Assembly (NCBI RefSeq): GCF_002242805.1
Contig: NZ_MCGQ01000006.1
Location: forward strand, 157,747 to 221,746
DNA from: Streptomyces diastatochromogenes
GTDB taxonomy: Bacteria > Actinomycetota > Actinomycetes > Streptomycetales > Streptomycetaceae
Direction: 5' to 3'
Length of the DNA stretch: 64,000 nucleotides
Part shown: one piece after another, positions 27,441-35,480 of the stretch
Layout of the letters: each line of letters begins with the position of its first letter
How positions within the stretch are numbered: the stretch's first letter is position 1
The notes under the pieces: model-generated
The model's database searches: none
Told to the model about the DNA's origin: nothing
The model's input: the letters and a program-made list of their open reading frames with translations, nothing else
Program-made: the position numbers and the translations under genes

Positions 27441-28463
27441 ATGCGCATCGGGGTCATCGGTACGGGCCGCATCGGCACCATTCATGCGAACACGCTGAGC
27501 CGCCACCGCGAGGTCGGATCACTGATCCTGACGGACGCGGATCCGGCACGGGCACAGGGGCTGGCCCACCGCCTGGGCGAGACGGCGGCGCCGGGGGTGG
27601 ACGAGATCTTCAAGTGGGGCGTGGACGCGGTGGTGATCACCACGGCCACGGCGGCGCACGCCGAACTGATCGGTCGGGCAGCACGCTCGGGCCTGCCGGT
27701 CTTCTGCGAGAAGCCGATCGCCCTCGACCTGCCGGGCACGCTGGCCGCGCTGGCCGAGGTCGAGGCGGCCGGCACGGTCCTCCAGATGGGCTTCATGCGG
27801 CGCTTCGACGCGGGGTACACGGGCGCCCGGGAGGCGGTGCGCTCGGGACGGCTCGGCCGGCTGCACACCGTACGGGCGATGACCTCGGACCAGTCCCCTC
27901 CCCCGCCGGAGTGGCTGCCGCTGTCCGGCGGGCTGTTCCGGGACACGCTGATCCACGACTTCGACGTGCTGCGCTGGGTGACGGGCCGTGAGGTGGTGGA
28001 CGTGTACGCGACCGGCTCGGACGCCGGCCCCGCGATGTTCCGCGAGGCCGGTGACATCGACACCGGTGCGGCGCTGCTCACGCTGGACGACGGCACGCTG
28101 GCCACGGCCACGGCGACCCGGCTGAACGGCGCCGGCTACGACGTCCGCATGGAGCTGGCCGGGGAGCGGGACACGGTCGTGGTGGGCCTGGACGACCGTA
28201 CGCCCGTCGCATCCACCGAGCCGACCGGGCCGCCGCCCGCGGACAAACCGTGGGCCGGTTTCCTGGAGCGGTTCGGGCCCGCCTACGAGGCCGAGCTGTG
28301 CGCCTTCGTCGACGTGCTGCGCGGCCAGCGGCCCAACCCGTGCGACGGCCAGGAGGCCCTGCAGGCGCTGCGGATCGCCGAGGCCTGCGAGGTGTCCCGG
28401 CGGGAGCGCCGCCCCGTCCGGCTGGCGGAGATCCAGGGCCGGGCCCAGCCCTCGTACGGCTGA
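27441..28463 (+). CDS. Gfo/Idh/MocA-family NAD(P)-dependent dehydrogenase (inositol 2-dehydrogenase-like)
   Basis: A 340-residue oxidoreductase. The Rossmann start is RIGVIGTGRIGTIHANTL, the family EKP motif is at 90-92 (FCEKPIALD) with Lys91 as the expected catalytic lysine, and the second domain has FRDTLIHDFDVLRWVTG with the conserved His/Asp. Similar enzymes oxidise myo-inositol, glucose or related polyols. Being divergent from the GntR gene and sharing its operator, it is presumably the first catabolic enzyme for whatever the ABC transporter brings in. There is no ribosome-binding site; the promoter suggests a leaderless message. Its end faces the P450 gene with an 11-bp gap. Confidence 0.9.
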   Translation: MRIGVIGTGRIGTIHANTLSRHREVGSLILTDADPARAQGLAHRLGETAAPGVDEIFKWGVDAVVITTATAAHAELIGRAARSGLPVFCEKPIALDLPGTLAALAEVEAAGTVLQMGFMRRFDAGYTGAREAVRSGRLGRLHTVRAMTSDQSPPPPEWLPLSGGLFRDTLIHDFDVLRWVTGREVVDVYATGSDAGPAMFREAGDIDTGAALLTLDDGTLATATATRLNGAGYDVRMELAGERDTVVVGLDDRTPVASTEPTGPPPADKPWAGFLERFGPAYEAELCAFVDVLRGQRPNPCDGQEALQALRIAEACEVSRRERRPVRLAEIQGRAQPSYG

Positions 28464-28474
28464 GCCCGGTCGGC

Positions 28475-29665
28475 TCACCAGCGCACCGGAAGGCTGCGCA
28501 TCCCTCTCATCAGCAGGCCCGGCAGCCACTCGCCCGGGGAGCCGTCGAGCGCCAGTCCGGGGGCGCGCTCCAGGAGGGAGCCGATGGCCGTGCGGCCCTC
28601 CAGGCGGGCCAGGGGTGCGCCCAGGCAGTAGTGGATGCCGTGGCCGAAGGCGAGGTGGCCGCGGGTGTCGCGGCGGATGTCGAACCGGTGCGGGTCGCCG
28701 TAGCGGTCGCCGTCGCGCTGGGCGGCGGTGAGGCCGACCACCACGTGCTCGCCCTGCTCGATCGCCGTGCCGGCTATCTCCAGGGGCTCGGCGGCGTACC
28801 GGAACGTGGCGCTCTGCACCGGACCGTCGTAGCGCAGCATCTCCTCGACGGCGCCGCCCAGGAGGCTCATGTCGGCGCGGAGGGCGGCGAGTTGGTCGGG
28901 GTGGGTGAGCAGGGCCAGGACGCCGTTGCCGATGAGGTTGACCGTGGTCTCGTGGCCGGCGATGAGCAGCAGGAAGGCCATGCCGCGCAGTTCCTGCGGG
29001 GAGAGCCGGTCGCCGTCCTCGGCGGTCGTACGGATCAGGTCGCTGAGCAGGTCGTCGGTCGGTCCGGCGGACCGCTTGTCCTCGATCAGCTCGGTCAGGT
29101 ACTCGCCGAGGCGGATGATCGCCTCGTACTCCGTGTTCCCGTTGGTCGGTGCGACCACCTCGGTGGACAGCTTCCGGAACTCGGCGCGGTCCATGTCCGG
29201 GACGCCGAGGAGTTCGCAGATGACGGTGATGGGCAGCGGGAAGGCGAGCGCGTCGATGAGGTCGGCGTGGCCGCGCGGCATCATCTCGTCCAGCAGGTCG
29301 TCGGTGATCTGCTGGATCCGCGGGCGCAGCAGCTCCACCCGGCGCATCGTGAACGCGCGGGTGACGAGGCCGCGCAGGCGGGTGTGCTGCGGCGGGTCGG
29401 TGGCCAGCAGGTTCTTGCCGATCATCTCCTCGTCCAGGAAGGCCGCGCCGATCTTGGAGCCGTCCTTGGCCAGCCGGGGGTCGGCGAGGGCCGCCCGCGC
29501 CTCTTCGTACCCCACGATCAGCCAGGTCTCGTAGTTCTCGTCCGCTCCCGGCAGCCGGACGCGGTGCACCGGACCCTGCTCGCGCAGGCGCTCGTACACC
29601 GGATGCGGGTCCCGGCGGAACGCGTCCCCGAACTCCCCCAGATCGACCACGTGTTGCCTGTCCAT
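28475..29665 (-). CDS. cytochrome P450 (CYP107-like)
   Basis: A 396-residue soluble bacterial P450. The I-helix oxygen-activation motif is AGHETT (236-241), the K-helix is EEMLR with Glu275/Arg278, and the heme loop is FGHGIHYCLG with Cys347 as the thiolate ligand. It starts with the short DPHPVYERLREQGPVHRV region typical of class I actinomycete enzymes. Ferredoxin and reductase genes are not adjacent, so electrons must come from elsewhere. The substrate is unknown and no biosynthetic cluster surrounds it. The CYP107 assignment is an impression from overall sequence and would need identity values. It lies alone, convergent to the dehydrogenase gene. Confidence 0.9.
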   Translation of the reverse strand: MDRQHVVDLGEFGDAFRRDPHPVYERLREQGPVHRVRLPGADENYETWLIVGYEEARAALADPRLAKDGSKIGAAFLDEEMIGKNLLATDPPQHTRLRGLVTRAFTMRRVELLRPRIQQITDDLLDEMMPRGHADLIDALAFPLPITVICELLGVPDMDRAEFRKLSTEVVAPTNGNTEYEAIIRLGEYLTELIEDKRSAGPTDDLLSDLIRTTAEDGDRLSPQELRGMAFLLLIAGHETTVNLIGNGVLALLTHPDQLAALRADMSLLGGAVEEMLRYDGPVQSATFRYAAEPLEIAGTAIEQGEHVVVGLTAAQRDGDRYGDPHRFDIRRDTRGHLAFGHGIHYCLGAPLARLEGRTAIGSLLERAPGLALDGSPGEWLPGLLMRGMRSLPVRW

Positions 29666-29737
29666 CGCTCCCCTTCCGGACTCCCCCGAGGCCCACCGGG
29701 CACCTCCCGGTGCAGGGACAACGCGCGGGGTTCCCGC

Positions 29738-30415
29738 TTAGTGCCCGTCCTCGTCGAGGAGTCCCGCGTCATAGGCCAGCAGGGCGATCTGGACCCGGTT
29801 GTTCAGGCCGAGCTTGGCGAGGATGCGGGAGACGTGGGTCTTGACGGTGGCCACGCTCATGAACAGCTCCGCGGCGATCTGGGCGTTGGCCAGGCCCCGG
29901 CCGACGGCGACGGCGACCTCCCGCTCGCGCGCGTTGAGCGCGGTCAGCCGCTCCCGCGCGCGTGCCTGCCGGGAGTCCGCCGCGGTGCCGGCCGCGTGCC
30001 GCATCAACTGGCGGGTGACGGCGGGTGACAGCACCGGTTCCCCGGCCGCGACCCGGCGCACCGCGTCGACGATCTCGGCGGGCGGGGTGTCCTTGAGCAC
30101 GAACCCGGCGGCCCCCGCGCGCAGGGCGTGCAGCACCTGCTCGTCGGCGTGGAAGGTGGTGAGCACGACGACCTGCGGGGCGTCCTTGCGGCCGCGCAAC
30201 CGCTCCGTGGCCGTCAGTCCGTCCACCGAGGGCATCCGGATGTCCATGAGCACGACGTCCGGCCGGGTCCGCTGGACCACGTCCTCGACCTCACCGCCGT
30301 CGGCCGCCTCCCCGACGATCTCGATGTCCCCGGCCCCGCCCATCATCAGCGCAAGTCCGGCTCGCACCAAGGGGTCGTCGTCGACGAGGAGGAGTCTGAT
30401 CGGAGTCGCAGTCAT
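29738..30415 (-). CDS. NarL/LuxR-family response regulator
   Basis: A 225-residue two-component regulator. The receiver (1-120) has the acidic pair DDD near 12-14, phospho-acceptor Asp58 (VVLMDIRMP), Thr in VVLTTFH and Lys in FVLKD. A GerE/LuxR-type HTH (about 158-218) contains LNAREREVAVAVGRGLANAQ and SVATVKTHVSRILAKL. ATG 30415 is chosen as start; the frame continues upstream only through minisatellite sequence. The cognate histidine kinase lies upstream on the same strand but is separated by a 371-bp repeat tract, an unusual gap for such a pair. The stop codon is TAA. Confidence 0.93.
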   Translation of the reverse strand: MTATPIRLLLVDDDPLVRAGLALMMGGAGDIEIVGEAADGGEVEDVVQRTRPDVVLMDIRMPSVDGLTATERLRGRKDAPQVVVLTTFHADEQVLHALRAGAAGFVLKDTPPAEIVDAVRRVAAGEPVLSPAVTRQLMRHAAGTAADSRQARARERLTALNAREREVAVAVGRGLANAQIAAELFMSVATVKTHVSRILAKLGLNNRVQIALLAYDAGLLDEDGH

Positions 30416-30489
30416 GGGGGTTACGTAATCACGGGGATGCGGGGTGGCGGGCAGGTCCCGGCCACGACGGCGGCCGGCCGCCGGCCAGG

Positions 30490-30780
30490 GTCTGTCGGCT
30501 CGACGCCGGTCAGGGCCTGTCGGCCCGACCCCGGCCACAGCCGCTCCGCTCGACCCCGGCTACGGCCCCTGGGCGCGACCTCGGCTACGGCCCCTCGGCG
30601 CGACCCCGGCCATAGCCTCTCCGCCCGACCCCGGCGACGGCCCCTCCGCCCAACGCCCGCCACAGCGCCTCCACTCGACGCCCGCCACGCCCCCTCGACC
30701 CAACACCCGCCACGGCCCCTCCGCCGGACACCCGCCACGCCCCCTCCACCCTGGACGCCGGCCACGCCCCCTCCGCCGGA
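30490..30780. repeat. degenerate ~25-bp minisatellite between kinase and response regulator genes
   Basis: The 371-bp interval 30416-30786 holds no credible gene. Most of it is about a dozen degenerate copies of a 25-bp unit of the kind GAC-CCCGGC-ACGGCCCC-TCC, e.g. at about 30620-30720 where successive units are in exact 25-bp register. It is pure non-coding minisatellite and includes no obvious terminator. Open frames through it are by-products of the repeat. Confidence 0.7.
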
Positions 30781-30786
30781 GTGGCC

Positions 30787-32049
30787 CTAGTCCCCGCCCC
30801 ACGGCAGCCACCCCCGCACCTCGAAGCCCCCGTCCGCCGTCGCCCCGTGCTCCAGGCGGCCGCCGGTCAGCGTGGCTCGTTCGGTCAGGCCGATCAGGCC
30901 CTGGCCGGAGCCGGGGACCGGCGGGACGTCGGATTCGGGGGCGGGGTTGCGCACGGTGACCGTCAGGCCGGACCCGGGGGTGCCGGTGACCTGGACGGTG
31001 ACCTCGGTGCCGGGGGCGTGTTTGCGGGCGTTGGTCAGGGTCTCCTGGGCGATGCGGTAGGCGGTGCGGCCGACCGAGGCGGGGACGGCGGCCGGGTCGG
31101 TGACGCGCTGGTCGAGGGTGACCTTCATGCCCGCCTCACGGCACTCGGCGACCAGCGCGTCCAACGCGGCCAGCGTCGGCTGCGGGCGGCTCCCGGCCGC
31201 GTCGTCGGACTCCCCGGCCCGCAGTACGCCGATGATCTCCCGGAGGTCCTGCAGCGCCTCGTGGGCGCTCTCCCGGATGACCCCGGCGGCCCGCGCGATC
31301 TCCTCGCGCGGCGCGTCCGGCCGGAACTCCAGGGCTCCGGCGTGCACGCTGAGCAGGGTGAGCCGGTGCGCGAGCACGTCGTGCATCTCGCGGGCTATGG
31401 CCTCGCGGGCGAGCCGCTGCGCCTGCTCGGCGCGCAGCCGCGCCTCGGTCTCCGCGCGCCGGGCCCGGTCGCGCAGGCTCAGCATGAGCTGCCGCTTGGA
31501 GCGGACGAACATGCCCCAGCCGACGAGGGAGACGGTGAGCAGCACGCTGAAGGCGACGACACCGGCAAAGGGCAGTTCGGGGTCGGGGCGCAGCCAGTAG
31601 AAGAGCGGCAGCAGGGCGAGGTCGACGCCGCCGATCCAGGCGACGTAGCGGAAGGGCCGGTGCACCGCGAGGGTGAAGACGACGACCATCGCGGCGCCAC
31701 CCGCGGTGTTGGACAGGAACCCGAACGGGATCATCGCGACGGCGAGCCCGACCGGCCACCGGCGGCGCAGCCAGAGCGCCCCGCAGGCGAGTGCGCCCAG
31801 CGTCTGGTCGAGAACGGCGGCGGAGTGCGGCAGTCCGGCTTCCTTGGGCAGGGCGTCCGCTGCCGCCAGGCCGAGGACGACGGCCAGCAGGAAGCACGAG
31901 AAGTCGACGACCCAGTCGCGCGCGGTGCGCCGCGGCCGTCGGCCCGAGGACTCGGCGTCCGGGTCCAGTTCGTGCATCAGGGCGGACGGGAACAGCCACC
32001 GGCGGCCCGCGAACTCCTGCGGCGCCCGCGCCGGTTCGTCACTACTCAC
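30787..32049 (-). CDS. membrane sensor histidine kinase (HisKA_3)
   Basis: A 420-residue kinase. Five to six transmembrane segments (about 48-185) are followed by a helical linker and the HisKA_3 dimerisation domain. The phospho-acceptor is His223 in REMHDVLAHRL, and the HATPase_c domain has AYRIAQETLTNARKHA and GSGQGLIGLTERA. It would phosphorylate the NarL-type regulator downstream. The GTG at 32049 is favoured: TAGATT (32063-32058) ends eight bases upstream and no ribosome-binding site is present, indicating a leaderless transcript. An upstream TTG (32058) in frame overlaps that hexamer. No extracytoplasmic sensor domain is evident, so the stimulus is probably membrane-associated. Confidence 0.92.
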   Translation of the reverse strand: MSSDEPARAPQEFAGRRWLFPSALMHELDPDAESSGRRPRRTARDWVVDFSCFLLAVVLGLAAADALPKEAGLPHSAAVLDQTLGALACGALWLRRRWPVGLAVAMIPFGFLSNTAGGAAMVVVFTLAVHRPFRYVAWIGGVDLALLPLFYWLRPDPELPFAGVVAFSVLLTVSLVGWGMFVRSKRQLMLSLRDRARRAETEARLRAEQAQRLAREAIAREMHDVLAHRLTLLSVHAGALEFRPDAPREEIARAAGVIRESAHEALQDLREIIGVLRAGESDDAAGSRPQPTLAALDALVAECREAGMKVTLDQRVTDPAAVPASVGRTAYRIAQETLTNARKHAPGTEVTVQVTGTPGSGLTVTVRNPAPESDVPPVPGSGQGLIGLTERATLTGGRLEHGATADGGFEVRGWLPWGGD

Positions 32050-32228
32050 GATCGACAAATCTACGCAGCACCGGCTCCGGCGACCGCCCCCCGCTGCGGA
32101 TCGCCGACCAAAGTCGCACCGCCATGGACTTTCGGTGATTCCGCCCGGGCGGGACGTCAGCCTTGCGGCACACGCGACTCACCCCGCGGCCGATGTGTGG
32201 GGGGAGGCCGCGGGGCGAGGGTCGTGCC

Positions 32229-32429
32229 ATGAGACAACTGCTGGAACTTCTCGGATTCATCGCCCTGGTGCAGGGCGTGCTGGGCCTGGTGCACGAGTTC
32301 ACCGACTGGCACGTGGGTCTCGTGCAGCGGATCGGCTTCCTCGACGGCTACGAGGTCTACGCGAGCGTGGCGCTCGTGCTGCTCGCGTTCGCGCTGTTCG
32401 CCGTCGCGGACGGCCGGAGGTCCGGCTGA
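32229..32429 (+). CDS. small two-helix membrane protein
   Basis: A 66-residue protein with two hydrophobic helices (about 5-22 and 43-60) joined by a short polar loop, HEFTDWHVGLVQRIGFLDGY. ATG 32229 is preceded by GAGGG at eight bases, better than the start of the longer open frame at 32163. It resembles small conserved Streptomyces membrane proteins, but I know no function. It is divergent from the sensor kinase gene (180 bp apart) and its orientation does not place it in an operon. Confidence 0.7.
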   Translation: MRQLLELLGFIALVQGVLGLVHEFTDWHVGLVQRIGFLDGYEVYASVALVLLAFALFAVADGRRSG

Positions 32430-32483
32430 GCGCGGACCGGACCCCGGCCGGGCGCACCGTTCCCTAGGACCGGACCGTACGGC

Positions 32484-32873
32484 TCAGCAGCCGAAGTCGA
32501 TCAGGTCGAACGTGGCGTAGTGGTCCGAGGTGTAGTAGTCCTCCTGGGTCTCCTCACCGGTGACGATGCGTCGGGCACCGCGCGTGGAGGAGCCGGGGGT
32601 CTTCACCGTGTACTCGTGGTAGTAGCCGGACGACTGCTTGGGCAGGACGCCTTCACGGTTGGAGAAGACGGTGCCGTCCTGCGAGTACGGGAAGGGACCG
32701 CCCTGGTCGATGAGGTCCAGGGTGTCGTACGCCTGCGACGGCAGGGCGCTGTAGCAGATGCTCCCGACCGAGGCGGCGTTCGCCGTCGTGGCGGAGACGG
32801 TGCCGCCCACGAGGAGGGCGGACAGGAGGGCGGCTGCAGCGCCGATGCGTGTTGCGCGTGGGGGGAATCTCAT
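32484..32873 (-). CDS. secreted guanyl-specific ribonuclease (RNase Sa/T1 family)
   Basis: A 129-residue precursor. A signal peptide of about 33 residues ends TTANA|AS, and the mature ~96-residue enzyme is nearly colinear with Streptomyces RNase Sa: ICYSALPSQAYDTLDLI, GPFPYSQDGTVFSNREGVLP, SGYYHEYTVKTPG, TRGARRIVTG and DHYATFDLID. The catalytic Glu (YHEYT), Arg (RGARR) and His (DHYAT) are present. The Cys near the mature N-terminus and the final Cys can form the family's disulfide. It degrades RNA outside the cell, cutting after G. No barstar-type inhibitor gene is adjacent. An AT-rich promoter region with TTGACA at 32910-32905 lies upstream. Confidence 0.95.
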   Translation of the reverse strand: MRFPPRATRIGAAAALLSALLVGGTVSATTANAASVGSICYSALPSQAYDTLDLIDQGGPFPYSQDGTVFSNREGVLPKQSSGYYHEYTVKTPGSSTRGARRIVTGEETQEDYYTSDHYATFDLIDFGC

Positions 32874-33023
32874 GGCTCCATGATGACGCGCGTAGACGTT
32901 GGCATGTCAACGACAAAGTTGAAGATTTTCCCGTCAAGTCCGATGAGTTTTCAGGAAGTTAACCTCCCGACCGGCGACCCCCACACCGTCCCCACAGGGG
33001 CCGCCGGCCAGCCGTGGCTCGCC

Positions 33024-33656
33024 TCAGGCCTGGGCGTCTTCGGGGAGTTCGTAGGACCCGTACTCCGGGGCGCCCAGCAGGTCGTACGACTGGATGGAGA
33101 CGCCCCCGCCGGTGACGCGTCCGCCGGTGTGCCGGAAGCGGGTGGGGACCGCGCCCTCCGCGAACAGGCGGCGGCCGGCGCCGAGGACGACCGGGAAGGT
33201 CACCAGGTGCAGCGTGTCGATCAGCCGCAGGTCCAGCAGGGAGCGGACCAGGGCGCCGCTGCCGTGGATCTGGAGTTCGCCGTCCGTGCGCTCCTTGAGG
33301 GCCTCGACCTCCTTGGCGAGGTCGCCGCCGACCACGGTGGTGCCGGACCACTCCGGTGCCGTCAGCGTGGACGAGACGACGTACTTCGGCAGGGCGTTCA
33401 GCTTGCCGGCGATCGGGTCGGCCGGGTCGGTCATCTTCGGCCAGTAGGCGGCGAAGATGTCGTACGTACGGCGGCCGAGCAGGAAGGCGCCCGCGCGGTC
33501 GAAGACCTCGACGACGAACCGGCCGAAGTCGTCGTCGCCGTACGTGAAGCTCCAGCCGCCCTGGTCGAAGCCGCCGCTGGTGTCCTCCTGGGGACCGCCG
33601 GGCGCCTGGTAGACACCGTCGAGGGTGACGAAGATGGTGGAGACGAGCTTGCCCAT
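33024..33656 (-). CDS. dihydrofolate reductase-family (RibD C-terminal-like) protein
   Basis: A 210-residue protein with the RibD_C/DHFR-like reductase fold. It begins GKLVSTIFVTLDGVYQAPGG and has AFLLGRRTYDIFAAYWP and the NADPH-loop region LQIHGSGALVRSLLDLRLID, then FPVVLGAGRRLFAEG. Members are found widely in actinobacteria, often as orphan reductases of unknown substrate. It should not be taken as true dihydrofolate reductase, which is shorter and has different active-site motifs. ATG 33656 lies in GGAAGAAGGCACCCGCC context with an acceptable purine stretch. It is a single gene facing away from its neighbours by about 75 bp. Confidence 0.88.
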   Translation of the reverse strand: MGKLVSTIFVTLDGVYQAPGGPQEDTSGGFDQGGWSFTYGDDDFGRFVVEVFDRAGAFLLGRRTYDIFAAYWPKMTDPADPIAGKLNALPKYVVSSTLTAPEWSGTTVVGGDLAKEVEALKERTDGELQIHGSGALVRSLLDLRLIDTLHLVTFPVVLGAGRRLFAEGAVPTRFRHTGGRVTGGGVSIQSYDLLGAPEYGSYELPEDAQA

Positions 33657-33730
33657 GGCGGGTGCCTTCTTCCGGGTGCGGGATCTGTTGTCATCACCTC
33701 AGACCTCGCACACACCCGCAACTCATCGGT

Positions 33731-34555
33731 TCAGCCGGTGTGGGTCGAGAACAGTCCGCCGGTCGGGCCCTGCTTGTCGCCGCCCTGGGCCTTCTTCAGG
33801 GCGTTGGCGAGGCTCTCGATGGTGAGGGACTGCAGGATCACCCGGCCGTTGCCCTCCAGGGTGGCCAGGGACAGGCCCTCGCCGCCGAAGACGGCGTTCA
33901 TGATGCCCTGGCGGTTGAGGCCGCCGACGCGCTGGACGCCGTACTGGATGCCCTCCTCGAAGGCGACCACACAGCCGGTGTCCACCTCGATGCGGCCGCC
34001 GAAGTCCGCCGGATTCAGGTCGATGAAGTTGCCCGCGCCCGCGATGATCACCGTGCCGTGCCCGGTGAACTTCTCCAGGATGAAGCCCTCGCCGCCGCTC
34101 ATGCCGGTGCGGCCGCCCTGGAAGGCGATGCCGAACTGGACGGTGGACTCGGCGGCCACGAAGGCGTCCTTCTCGGCGAACCACGCGCGCGTGCCGTCCA
34201 GCTCCAGGGCGCGCATCTCGCCGGGCAGCACGCCCGCGAAGCCGACCGTGCCCTCACCGCCCTGGGCGCTGAAGTACTGGAACGCCAGCGACTCGCCTGC
34301 CAGCATGCGCTGGCCGACCTGCATGGCGGTGCCCATGGCCTGGCGCAGCATGCCGCCCATGCCGCCGCCCGAGCCGCTCTGCTGACCGCCGTTGCCGTTG
34401 CCGTTGCCCGAGGGGCCGGACAGGCGGGTCTCCATGGTCACGTTCGTCGTCTTGAACAGGAACTTCCCCGCCTCGCAGTACACGGTCTGGCCGGGGTGCA
34501 GGTTGACGACCGCCATCTGCATGGCGTTGCCGACGATCTCTTGCTGAAGGGTCAC
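33731..34555 (-). CDS. AIM24/TIGR00266-family protein
   Basis: A 274-residue beta-rich protein. It has the family's opening (EIVGNAMQMAVVNLHPGQTV, then YCEAGKFLF), a Gly/Asn/Gln-rich linker (about 58-85), and repeated GEGFILEKFTGHGTVII, AGAGNFIDLNP and CVVAFEEGIQY motifs. The homologues form tryptophan-RNA-binding-attenuator-like trefoil folds. In bacteria their role is unknown; in yeast AIM24 is mitochondrial. GTG 34555 is chosen because it gives the standard family N-terminus; the Shine-Dalgarno match is weak. It is divergent from the SDR gene with 102 bp between starts. Confidence 0.85.
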   Translation of the reverse strand: MTLQQEIVGNAMQMAVVNLHPGQTVYCEAGKFLFKTTNVTMETRLSGPSGNGNGNGGQQSGSGGGMGGMLRQAMGTAMQVGQRMLAGESLAFQYFSAQGGEGTVGFAGVLPGEMRALELDGTRAWFAEKDAFVAAESTVQFGIAFQGGRTGMSGGEGFILEKFTGHGTVIIAGAGNFIDLNPADFGGRIEVDTGCVVAFEEGIQYGVQRVGGLNRQGIMNAVFGGEGLSLATLEGNGRVILQSLTIESLANALKKAQGGDKQGPTGGLFSTHTG

Positions 34556-34657
34556 GCGGGGAGAACGCGGGAGATGGAGCGAAGAGTTCCGACGGTGGCC
34601 GGATTCGGTGTCCGTTCGCCGCCAGCGGACGGACTGCGCCGCCGCTGAGATGGAGGC

Positions 34658-35407
34658 ATGACAGTTCAGGGAAGTCTGAAGAGCAAGGTGGCCCTGGTGA
34701 CCGGCGGCAGCCGGGGTATCGGGGCGGCGGTCGCGCTGCGGCTCGCGCGCGCGGGTGCGGATGTGGCGGTGACCTACGTGCACGGCAAGGAGGCGGCCGA
34801 GGACGTGGTACGGGCCGTGGAGGCGCTGGGGCGCCGGGCGGTGGCCCTGCGCGCCGACTCGGCGGACGCCGGGGAGGCGGCGGGCGCGGCGCAGCGTACG
34901 GCGGAGGTGTACGGCGGGCTCGACGTGCTGGTGAACAACGTGGGCGTGGGGCTGCTGGGCCCGCTGCACACGCTCACTCTGGAGGACGTCGACCGGGTGC
35001 TCGCGGTGAACGTGCGCGGGGTGTTCCTGGCCTCGCAGGCGGCGGCCGCGCGGATGCCGGCCGGCGGGCGGATCGTCACGATCGGTACGTGCATGACGCA
35101 GCGGGTGCCGGGGCCGGGCGGGACGCTGTACGCGACGAGCAAGGCGGCGCTGGTCGGGCTGACGAAGGCGCTCGCGCGCGAGCTGGGGGAACGGGGGATC
35201 ACCGCGAACATCGTTCATCCCGGGCCGACGGACACGGACATGAACCCGGCGTCCGGGCCGTATGCGTCCGCGCAGGCGGGGATGACGGCGTTGGGGCGGT
35301 TCGGGACTCCCGACGAGGTGGCCTCGATGGTGGCCTACCTGGCGGGGCCGGAGGCGGCTTACGTGACGGGCGCGGAGTTCGCGGTCGACGGGGGACACGC
35401 GGCCTGA
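34658..35407 (+). CDS. short-chain dehydrogenase/reductase
   Basis: A 249-residue SDR. The NAD(P)-binding motif is TGGSRGIGAAV, the structural motif is NNVGV, the active-site tyrosine and lysine are in TLYATSKAAL, and the end is AYVTGAEFAVDGGHAA, typical of FabG-like classical SDRs. The expected catalytic Ser position upstream of the Tyr reads IGTCMTQ, giving Thr (or Cys, depending on the gap) instead of Ser. ATG 34658 has GGAGG immediately upstream (GATGGAGGC). Substrate is unknown and the gene is monocistronic, ending in a hairpin shared with the convergent allantoicase gene. Confidence 0.9.
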   Translation: MTVQGSLKSKVALVTGGSRGIGAAVALRLARAGADVAVTYVHGKEAAEDVVRAVEALGRRAVALRADSADAGEAAGAAQRTAEVYGGLDVLVNNVGVGLLGPLHTLTLEDVDRVLAVNVRGVFLASQAAAARMPAGGRIVTIGTCMTQRVPGPGGTLYATSKAALVGLTKALARELGERGITANIVHPGPTDTDMNPASGPYASAQAGMTALGRFGTPDEVASMVAYLAGPEAAYVTGAEFAVDGGHAA

Positions 35408-35424
35408 GCCTTCCCGGCGGACAC

Positions 35425-35463
35425 GTGGGGCGCGCCAGTGCTGTCCAGGCCGGTGCGCCCCAC
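35425..35463. terminator. bidirectional hairpin terminator (SDR / allantoicase)
   Basis: GTGGGGCGC (35425-35433) pairs perfectly with GCGCCCCAC (35455-35463) around a 21-nt loop, midway between two convergent stop codons. No T-run follows, as usual for Streptomyces. Confidence 0.6.
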
Positions 35464-35480
35464 GCGCGTGTGAGGGTGGA

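Noticed and set aside
30421..30959. Open frames on both strands through the kinase/regulator gap
   Set aside because: They consist of translated 25-bp repeats, lack starts with ribosome-binding sites, and have no alternative evidence for expression.
33024..33656. Gene as genuine dihydrofolate reductase (folA)
   Set aside because: Sequence belongs to the RibD C-terminal-like branch; folA-type active-site motifs and thyA context are lacking.
33690..33720. TTGTCA near 33690 as another damage-type promoter
   Set aside because: No TANNNT at the required 11-bp distance and no gene in the matching orientation.
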